A DNA stretch of 64,000 nucleotides from Diadema setosum. Lineage: Eukaryota > Echinodermata > Echinoidea > Diadematoida > Diadematidae. A model generated the notes under the pieces. The model worked only from the letters and a program-made list of their open reading frames with translations, had not been told where the DNA came from and ran no database searches. Position numbers and translations under genes: made by a program. Positions 1-10,923 of the stretch are shown piece after piece. The DNA lies in contig NC_092701.1 of NCBI RefSeq assembly GCF_964275005.1, forward strand, positions 10,845,453 through 10,909,452, read 5' to 3'. The first letter of the stretch is position 1, and every line of letters starts with the position of its first letter.

Positions 1-528
1 CCTCTCTCTCCCACCCTCCCCGTCCCCCCTTTCACTACATTAATCGAGTTCGGAACAGACTTCTCTTCAAAAGAATAATACTTCATCCTTCTCAACTTTC
101 CACTCATCTATCCTCTTTTGTCACTCTCCACCCCATCCGCAACAAATTATATTCCATCTGGAATTCAATTTATTTTTCTCAGCGAAAAAAATAGCAACAT
201 TATTCTCAACTTTCCATATAGTTATCCTCATTCATGTTTACAATCCTTTCAAGGACTATACCACATGGTGTTGCACTAAAACTCTATCTACCCGCACACA
301 GAAATATGCGAAGACATACAGTCCAAGATCCCAGCAAAGTTATATGACTATGGCAAGCTAAATGGCAAGCTATAAATAAAAAAAAAAAATCTGGTTTATT
401 ATTATTTATTTTTTTATTTATTTTTTTTTTTTTTTGGGGGGGGGGGGATGGAGGGACATTTGGCTTGCCACATTCAACAACCGATGTTTGTGGCAATATT
501 GCACAGCTTACGAGAAGTAATGACTCAC
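1..528. other. VARS1 intron 8 (partial), low complexity
   Basis: Opens with a C/T-rich stretch. Holds an A-run, a T-rich block and a 13-base G-run near 437-449. No gene or named repeat was seen. Confidence 0.6.
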
Positions 529-708
529 CAGTTCCAAATCCCATATCAACAAAGTCATCACAGAGGATCGGCAAGCTGCAGTTCCTGAACGGGTGAACCA
601 CGCGTTTGCCGTGGAGGTGCTTGTAACGCTCGTCCTCGGGGTGGACGCAGACAGCTGTGTCACCCAGCATGGTCTCGATACGCGTCGTGGCAACCACAAG
701 CTCATCAT
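529..708 (-). CDS. VARS1: VARS1 coding exon 8 (editing-site motif); last exon inside the window
   Basis: A 180-nt exon with acceptor CCTACAG and donor GTGAGT. It encodes [20 protein letters not shown], then [20 protein letters not shown] and ends [10 protein letters not shown] in phase 1. TTRIET is the threonine-editing motif. Downstream exons are off the window. Confidence 0.95.
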
Positions 709-3700
709 CTGTAGGCAAACAGTCAAGTGGTCACATCAATTTAAATTCACTTTTAATGTCATAGTTGCTGACATACTGTAAAGTGGAAATTTTCACGATG
801 TTGAATTTCTCGCACATTTTGCATGACTAGAAACTAGCATGAAAATAAAAGCATGCAAATATTTTTGCTTGCCATATGTTCCAGAAGTGAATGTCTTGAT
901 TCCATGGAATTAAAAGCATGAAACATATCTTACCCAGCCGAGCGCAAAAAATTACTCACATGAAAACATCCACTTTTACAGTACTGTCCCTCACAGGAAA
1001 GAAATGATAGCTGGGACAGGAGTCAAGTTCATTTCCCATTTTGTGAAATCAAAAATATTTTCTCCCTACTGATTACTTTGATTATCATTATCATCAATGT
1101 CACCAACATTATCATCATTAAGAGCATGACATAGTGAGGACATTGTACCTCCAAGGACTGATGTAGAATTGCATGAAGGTTGTAAATCCAATGCACACGA
1201 TGAATATATCAGTAAAGGCATGCAAATAAACCAGAAACATTCCCGGCATGAAACTTTTGCGAATCGGATCTGACGGCCTCTTTCACTTCTTGAAACTTTT
1301 GTATATTGTCAATGGCATTCAATGCATTGTGTAGACAAAACTGACAGTGCAGTCACATATTGAACATCAAATAAAAGAAAATGAAGCCTCCGTGGTTTGC
1401 AGCTGGTGTCACTGCCAAATCCATCGAAATGACAATATTTGAAATCCTTGAATCACAAAAAAAAATCCCTCAGACCTACCAGAGTTCTCTACTTTGTAGG
1501 CAAACTCCACCAGCACTCCAAACTCAACCTTCTGCTCATATCCAGGAACAGCCAGGTATGTTCTTCCCGTCAGCTCTCTCTTCTCGACCTAATTTGACAG
1601 AAAATATAAATACGACAAAAGTTTTTCATTTCAAGGACACACAATTCTGTAAAGGTAACCTTCTTTGTGCAATTACCCCATTTCCTACAATATTCTGAAA
1701 TCCCCTTAAACTTTGAAAAAAAAAAAAAAAAAACTCCCAGGTTCTTGGAGGTAATGGAGCAAGATGAAACAAGGAAAAGTAGAAATTGCGCGGTGCGTAA
1801 TATATGTCCCCGCCGGAAGTAGCATTTAGTAGCAAAATGTACACTATAGGTAAAAAGATCAAGGTCAAAGGTCAAAGAAGTCAAAGGTCAAAATTCTATG
1901 TAGAAGTTTTGAAGCCCTCACCTAGTGCCATCACATAAAGCAAACGGAATCGAAATCGGGTTAGAAATGGCGAAGGAGTAGCATTCTGTAGCCAATGTAC
2001 AATATAGGTAAAAAATCAAGGTCAAAGGTCAAAATTCTGTGTAGAAGTTTTGAAGCCCTCACCTAGTGCCATCACATAAAGCAAACGGAATCGAAATCGG
2101 GTTAGAAATGGCGAAGGAGTAGCATTTGGTAGCAAAATGTACAATATAGGTAAAAAATCAAGGTCAAAGGTCAAAGAAGTCAAAGGTCAAAATTCTGTGT
2201 AGAAGTTTTGAAGCCCTCACCTAGTGCCATCATATAAAGCAAACGGAATCAAAATCGGGTTAGAAATGGCAAAGGAGTAGCATTTTTGAAGCAAAATGTA
2301 CAATATAGGTCAAAGGTCAAGGTCAAAGGTCACAACTGAAATTCTGTATAGAAGTTTAAAAGCTCCCATGTAGTGCTATCATATAAAGCAAACAGAATCA
2401 AAATCGGGTTAGAAATGGCGAAGGAGTAGCATTTTGAACATTTTGATCACACACGGACGCACAGACGGACGCACAGACGGACAGACGGACACACACACGT
2501 ACGGAGCCCGTTTCATAGTCCCCTGCTCGAACTCGTTCGGCGGGGACAAAAAAGTCTTCTGGTAGAGAGACTAGCTTCTTGAGATTAGATTTCTCAGAGA
2601 ATGTACGTAATACAGTGTCACAGCAGTCTTGCTTGTCAACTACACAGTAGGTGATTAGGTATAGCTCCATCACTGCCTCATAAGCAAGGAACCATAAGGA
2701 GTGCAGCTAGTTGTAAATCTGATGTCCCTTCCTACAAGGCAACCGTTCTAACTCCTAAAGCACTACAGTCAGTTTCACTCAGAAAACTTCTCAAAAAGTG
2801 GTGAACAATTAATTCCACATTGCTTGAAAGAAATATTTTCAAGTTAGCAGTAGATACCCAACATACATAATTGTACTACTGAACAATGGTATAAGAGGGA
2901 GTGAGGAAATATCCATTACATGGTTTTACATTACACAGCCTACATAGCAAACACATCATGTTATTTTGTATTAGCAATCCAAATAGTGCATTACTTGAGA
3001 GATGTAATGATTTCATCTCTAGTCTCTAGGTGACTACGATGAGCAACAGAAAGTGAGTGTTCAAGTTTTGCAGCCCCCCCCCCCCCCCACTACACAATAA
3101 AATCTAAAGTGATCTTCTACCCAATGCCAACATCCTTTTGGTTCTCATAGCAATTTGCATAGGCTGAGAAGACACTATTAGGACAAATTTTATACAGCAC
3201 TTGACAACCTTACAAAACAAGTGAAACATGAACATTGACACGAACAGCTTAAAGCACCAGTGACGGATCACCAATACCTCAATGTCGGAGATGGCCGACT
3301 TGAGGGTGCAGGACCAGTTGATGAGGCGGTTGCTGCGATAGATGGTGCCGTCCTGGTGAAAACGGACGAAGCACTCCTGGACAGCGCGATACAGCTTAGG
3401 GTCCATGGTGAAACACGCCCGGTCCCAGTCCAGTGACGAGCCCATGGTGCGCAGCTGGTCGTAAATCCGGCCCCCCTTCCTGCCAGGCAAGAGTTGTACC
3501 TCCTTTGACTTTTTTGACTTTTGATTTCAAACAGACTCATTTTCTTATTTTCTCCACCTAACCTACAGAAAACTGTCCATTTAGTCCAAAGTATTCACCT
3601 GTATACTCTTTTTTAAACTTTGCTGACTTTTCACAAACTTAGTATTTTACATGAATCTGCTATTTAAACAACTCACCATATGAGTGAGAGGTCAATTAGG

Positions 3701-6700
3701 CCAAACTATCAATCAAAATGATATAAAACTTTTACAAAACTTCAAAAAACAAAAAAACAAAAAACAAAAACATGTTTACAGCTTCCTCTCAGAGGGCACT
3801 ACCACCTAATATCATGACAGAGCTTGACCAAGTAGATATTTTGATTGGATTTGTTTCCTGCATTCCTTTTTCATACAGGAAATAAAACAAAGTCAACTGA
3901 ATAGAATTACTGAGTCATTTTTTAATCAGTGGAAATGACAAAAAACATGTCAGGTAAATGCTTGACTTATTGGAACGTGACAATACAAAATGAAGACAAG
4001 CAGGTGTCATATTGTATAAACTTAAGATTTCCCATACCTGTGGTTAAAGAGACACATTAAGCACATCTAACTTAGTGCAATGAAATTGCAGGAGACTAAT
4101 TTCATAAGCAGATGCTTGAGAAGGATAATGGCTTCATAAATGTACATATTATAGAATACATCAAACTACATGGATAATTACGTTACCACTCACCAAGTTG
4201 GGGGGGGGGGGAACACAATCATGCATACTGCACAAGTGCGGAGAGATAGACATATGTTGAAGGAATATAAAAAATAATAATAATAATAAATGAATAAGAT
4301 GGACACAGACTCACTCATTCTTCCACTTCCACACCTCCTTCACAAACTTGTCCCTCCCGATGTCATGGCGACTGAGCTTCTTCTCTCTCCACAGCTTCTT
4401 CTCCACCACGACCTGCGTGGCGATGCCGGCATGATCACAACCGGGGTTCCACAGACACACTTTGCCCTTCATGCGATTCCTGTGGTAAGCAAGTCACATA
4501 TGAAGATGAATGGATGGATTGAGGGAAGGGGTGTGCTATTTAAAAGAATAAAAGATATCTCTTCACTCCTACCAAAGATGAAATTTTACCATCTGATCAG
4601 CCTTTTTATCCCATTTTTTTTGTTGACTCCATAACAAGTCTACTACAGAAGTATGGAGAAATGTTTCTTGTTAAGCAGGTTGTCTTAATTTCTAGGCGAT
4701 TCAGGCTTTGAGTATGGTAAATGCAAAGCTAACACGATCCTGCCTTTTTGACTCATTGCTCACAGGGCACTGAACGTTTAGACTGCAAAATATGATTCTG
4801 TACACACCAAACACGAGTATTGCGTGATCAGTCAGTATGCGATAGCTGTCACTCGCTTCAATTTGTTCCCTCTCACAGATATTCTCCACAAAAATTTTGG
4901 TTCATTACGTCAGTCTTCCATTAATACTAAAAAAGAATTGCTCTTGCTTCATATTTCTTATTGTTCAACACTTAAACCTGTACACTACCATTCTCAAAAT
5001 TCATTCCATTAGTTTCAATAGTGTACATGCTTGTAAAGCTGTGCAAGGGCACAATACTGTAAAAGTGGAAATTTTCGCACAACCAGAAACTAGCGCAAGA
5101 ATAAAAGCACACAAATATCTTTGCTTGCTATATGTTCCCGTAGTTGATGTCTTGATCCCACAGAATTAAAAGCTCACAAAACTCTTCTTACTCGGCCGAG
5201 TGCAAAAAAATTAGTCGCGCGAAAATATCCACTTTTACAGTATGAAAGTATCAAGTGTTGTACTTTATAATACAGTACGCGCAATAGAAAACGCCCGACG
5301 AAAGTGCGTCCAAATTTCGTCCCAACGCTTTTAGCGTTATTGATTTCGCCTGGGACGTTTTCAACGCTTTTTGCGTCCAGACTTCATGGACGGATTTTGG
5401 ACGAATTCAACGAATTCAACGAAATCCCCGAACGCTTTTCCGAAGCTGTGGACGCTTTCAACGCTTTCAATGCTTTCAACGCTTTCAACCCTTTGTACGC
5501 GCGATCACACACACAGCTAGCTACAGTGTATACAAAGTTAGCTCTAATCGCGAATCGCTAGCTCTTCTTTCGTCGAAGTTCTCTAGGTTTCCCGTCCATT
5601 TCTCTCATTTTCTCTCTTTTGCTTCCGTATCATTGTATCCCTTTCTCTTCAGAGTACAATCATACTTCTGAGAGTGTTTTTTTCTCATTTTTATTAAGTG
5701 ATTACCCTGTTTGCCACAATTTGGGGTGAGTTTTTGTTCGAGTGTTTGTTGAGTTTTTCGATTGAACGATGTGTCGATTATCTTCGTGTGTGCGAGAATA
5801 TCGTACCCACTCGTTTGTTTCCGTGTAAGTATTTTTACCGTAAAAGTGTCTTCATCGTTCGTCTTCACGCATCGGGTTTTCACCCTAGTTTTCCTCATCG
5901 TAGTTTTCCACATCCATTTTTTTTCCGGTGCAAGATACTCTGTGTATTTTCTGCTACGGTAAAATGCCATCGTCGATATTTTTTGTGTATTCATCGTAGT
6001 TTTCCACCTCCATTTTATTTTTGTGTGCAAGATGTGTAGCTAGGTCTGCGATGTCTGAATCGTTTACAGATGTGTTTTGTGAGAGTATTAACCACGATGA
6101 TTTTGAGGATTTTGAGGGTTTCGCTTTGGATGAGATTGACTGGAATGATAGTGATAATGATAATGATTCTACTATCTAGTGGTGTTGATATAAGAGCTCT
6201 TATGATGATGCAATTTATTTCGTGTGACCGACCATCATGACGTTGGCGATGACGAGTACGAAACGATGTATGTATAGTAAGGGCACTAGGTCTCGCGCAG
6301 GGACCTAATGATCGCGCATAGCGTAACTGCGTATAACAAGCAATATTACGCGTAGGACTAAGCGCAAAATTTGCCGATACGCCCATGGAATAAACATACC
6401 TGACAACCGCTAAACATGAGAAGGAAGCAGGTAAGAAATTTTGATTTCAAACAAATTTTTCACTAAATTTCCAATTTTTTGGAACAAAATTTTCACTAAA
6501 TTTCCAATTTTTTACCTTATAATTTACCTACCTTAGCTTAAAATCTTTTTTTAAGGATGTTGTAGCCTAGACGTGTCGTCTCGCTTGTCTCGCTCGTATG
6601 ATCGTAGCCGATAGAATTCGTAATTTGTTCGATCGATCGTTTATATACTATTCTACGAAAGCCGAAGCACGTTACAGCCGCAGAGAGGGGCAGACACTTT

Positions 6701-9700
6701 CACGCATGAAACTACATAGGGCAGCTGCGCGATCTTTACATACCCCGAGAAGGTGAACGCATAAAAAAAAGTCCGACATACAAACGGCGACAGCGCACTA
6801 CTCCGTCATCGTATCATCAGGAGATTCTGGGAGGTGATTTTTCTGCATTTTCGTGATATTCATTGAGAAATTCAGGTACGATTATGGAATAACTTTTATC
6901 ATAAGAGCATTTCAAATTTTCGTGCGCGATATCTAGACCCCTCAACCATACAATGTAGGCCTGTATGATCTAAGACGAGAGTGACACTGACGACATGGCC
7001 TGGCCCTGGGGGCTGTTTTAGTGTTGTTCGCTCGATCGTGCACTGGAGTGGTCTAGAGACCTGCATTTTATTTTTTCACTTAATTGTATCCTTTTGCTTG
7101 TTCACTCTGGTTTACTGCTACCAAAATTTATGTCTCTGAAGAAATGGTTTACTGCTACCAAAATTTATGTCTCTGAAGAAACTCAACCAGAAGCTAGACA
7201 ATATGTTTGCATCAGGTCCAAGTCTGTAAATTGCGATGTTCCTACTCCTATTGAACTCGAAATCCCATTTTCTTTGCTCTTTTTTCCACTGATAAATTAT
7301 TTAGAACTGTACTGCATTTCTGATGAATTGCTTTTGCGTTATATCAAGAGCCTGCTGAGTAGGTGTTTCATTCTATCCTTTCAATTATCTTTCTATCACT
7401 TTCTTCTTTTGACCCTGGATGGAAAAAAAAAAAAAAAACCTTATCTTGCCATGTAAAGACAGAACACATGCCATCATGAAATATCATGACATTACGAAAG
7501 TAATAAAAGAAATAAGTAAGCGATGAAAATTCTTGTTTGTAAAATCATAAATCAAAGGTGATTTCATATGAACCAGCTCTTTGAAATGTATTTATTTTGC
7601 CTATTGATACTTGCTTTGCAAGTATACATTTTCTCTCCCATGGACTTTGTGTCCCCCTTTTTTTATGTGCTTTAATGATTATTATTCTAATTTGTTTTGT
7701 CAATATCATCGTTATTACTGTATTAATATTACCATACTTTGATATGGTTAATTGCATTTGTTGATTGACTCTCACTTTCATTTTGTTGCATCCTCTTGGT
7801 ACTTGTACAGATCCTTTCTAGGGCTTGCTGTTTGCTCACCCCCCCCCCCCTTTGCTGTTGCTATTTCACGCTTTACCTTTCTTTATCTCTCTGTTGTTCC
7901 TTATCTTGTTTGATGTTGCCTCCATATTCATCCTTTTCCTTCAATGGTTGCCCCCTGGCCCTCACGGCGACCATTACTAACCTTCCCCTGCCTTTTGTCT
8001 GTCCATCCTCCTGCTCTAATCCCCCTCCCTTTACCTGTTGGGCTCCTTGCCCATGACTTCCTACCCTCTCCTTTTGTTTTCTTTGTTCCATGTCCCTTTG
8101 CCCTGACTGTTCTTGTTGTGTGAAGTCGCTTTACATGTGTGTGGTTGCTTTTTCTGCCTATTTGCCATTTTGCTTCTGACGAAGGTTCTGCTATAATCGA
8201 AAGCTTAGGTCCCTTTTGACTCTATCCTAAAAATATTCATGTACACTCCCAAAACTTGCTGGGCTAGTAATGAAAACTTCCATTGTCTAGCAGGGGAGGG
8301 GGAATGCTTTCATTTTCTCAAGAGAGCTTTTGTATGAGAGAATGAAAAACTTGATTGAGTGTTGCCAAGTTGTTTTCAAACTTCTTCATTTTATTTGATC
8401 TTAAGCATAATCACTTTCGTAAGTACATGTACAGTATTACGATTTCTTCTCCCTTGACTGTAATCGGAAAGTTTGCCATAACGACGATCGCTAATGTGTT
8501 TGGATGTGCCGATATGCGAAACATGTGGTTCAAAGGAATGCACCATGTGCTACTAACTTACTGCCTTAGAGGTTACTGCTAGTTGAATGGATCGAATGCG
8601 CCATAGGCTTAGTTACGGTAAACAGTTTACGTTCGATGCGAATAATTATTACGTCTTTCAGGATCGAGGAATAATACACACAAAACATGCAAACAAACAA
8701 ATCCACGAACGAGTGTTGATAACCAAAATTCATATGAAAAGTAATAGGCAGTTTTGGTGAGCGTGAAATTTTACTGTCATGATTTTGCTGTTTAATCGGG
8801 TGGTGGCTGCATCTCACATAGGACATCTCAGTGAATTTGTCTAGGCATATGAGACCTTTCATAATCTGTGATTGCATTTTTGAGTGATTAATCAATTCCT
8901 TTTTACAGCTCGGGAACATATAAATACATTGTACTTAGATCAAGTATGCAATAATCGACTGTTCGATGTATGCGCCTAAAGAAAGGCGAAAGAATCAGAA
9001 CATCTTTGCAATGATTGCTTTAACTCAACTCACCAGCGAGTTCTTCGATCGATATACTACACCAGTGTGCGCATTCTTTCGTCTGGCACCTGGGGTCTGG
9101 CACGCACCTGGTTTTGTGGAAATTTCCACAAAGGGATCCGAGGGTGGGGTTTTTCCAATCCCAAGAGACCGCATTATACACAAGAAGACAATCTCGTCGC
9201 TTCTATCATTTTCCGTCACTCGTGTTTTCCCCTTATTCTTTGCTAATAATGAACGTTTCGATTGAACTTAACGATGGTTGTTCACACGTGGTTCCTTTTG
9301 TTGTGAGGTGTAGGTACAGTATTTTCTTTTTTTATCATTCTTGGGAGGGGAAAGAAGAGTAAAAGAGGGAAAACTTATTTAAATAAACGAAGGGCACGTA
9401 TAAACGCTCAGCATCCACAGCAAGCCGTCTTTTACATCAGCATCGTTGATTATCATCACCTGCACTATCATCAGGCATCACTCAGATAATGTCCTTTTTT
9501 TATAAACATTTAGAAACACGATCACCATCACTCGAGATAAACACGTAGCAGTGGCAGATCCAGAGGGGGCGCATGAGGCGCACGCCCCCTTTATTTATCG
9601 TTAAAAAAAATAGAAGTGAAACCCGGAAGTGGCACCAGAAATATTAGTTGCGCCCCTCCCCCCTCCTGTACAGAATTCCTGGATCCGCCCCTGCCTGTAC

Positions 9701-10278
9701 GAAAATAAATGTCAACAGACAAAGTATCAACAACCTCCCCAACAACTACATAAACATTACCACAGAGCACACCGAAGCGGCTGGCATCAAACACCCTTCG
9801 AAATACTGCAGCAAAGCGGGAAATCGCCGTTACGAAAATGCATGTACACAGTGCGAGGCAATTGAAAGAATTACCTTTAGATTAAGAATATGAAGGGAAC
9901 AAATAAAGTGATATGAAACGAAAGAAATCGTACACCAAACGAGAGGTATAACGACCTCCAATAGGCCCTTAGCCGCAGCATATCAATAAACATGACGTAT
10001 AAATAAGCACACGGAATATGCGTGTTTCGGATTCCTCCCTTCTATTTCTTTCCTGAACTATTCCCAATGCCCGAATAAAATAATGACTAGTTTGTTACTC
10101 TGATTTCTTCGTCTGAGGAAAGGAAGTTCGTTCATCCGAAAACAAAAGGATTGACACTCCGAAGGTTTGCTAATCGGGCAATGCCCCCCCCCCCCAAAAA
10201 AAAAAAACAAAACAAAAAAAACAAAACAGCCAACAAAATGCTCGTTAATCAAAATATTGGTTAATAATGTTAAAGACG

Positions 10279-10316
<38 letters not shown>

Positions 10317-10886
10317 TAGAAGAAGAATTATAATAATAATAATATAACAATAGACAGAAATAAAACAATATATGGCCCTATAGCAATTACCCGCAGCATG
10401 ATTACATTTTCGAATCAACAAACATGGATAGGCACAAGGTATGCGTGTTTCGGATTCGAAATAACGCCGTAACCATCGGAATAGCGCACCCGTTTTCTTT
10501 TTCGGAATAATGAACACCACGGAAATCAATAAAATGATTTCAAACTAAGAATCCATCGGAATTCTTGCCTTAAAGATTTTCCTCCCTGCTATGTTTCTTT
10601 CCTGAACTACGTTTGTTCTCAATGCCCGAATAAAATAATGACTAGTTTGTTACTCTGAAAGTGGTGTTGTGAGTTAAGGAAGTTCGTTTATCCGAAAACG
10701 AAAGGATTGACATTCCGAAGGTTTGCTAATCGAACAATGGGGAAAAAAATAATAATAGTAATACATTTTATTTTCACACTAGGTACGAACATCTATGGTG
10801 TAGGGAATTTGCGTGTTACGGAACATTTTATCACTTTCGCATCAGCGAACTTTACGTGCAGTGGGTACTTCAAAAATGCCTCCCCC

Positions 10887-10923
<37 letters not shown>

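Noticed and set aside
1855-2330. Regularly spaced direct repeats resembling a CRISPR array
   Set aside because: The setting is an animal intron, the units are 150-190 bp modules, and there are no unique spacers or cas genes.
5304-5561. Plus-strand frame with [11 protein letters not shown] repeats
   Set aside because: It is a translation of the subterminal AACGCTTTC repeat array of the large transposon and has no protein similarity.
7094-7456. 120-codon frame inside the large transposon
   Set aside because: It begins in the 37-bp duplication and ends in a poly-lysine A-run. The resemblance to piggyBac-like segments is too weak to support a call.
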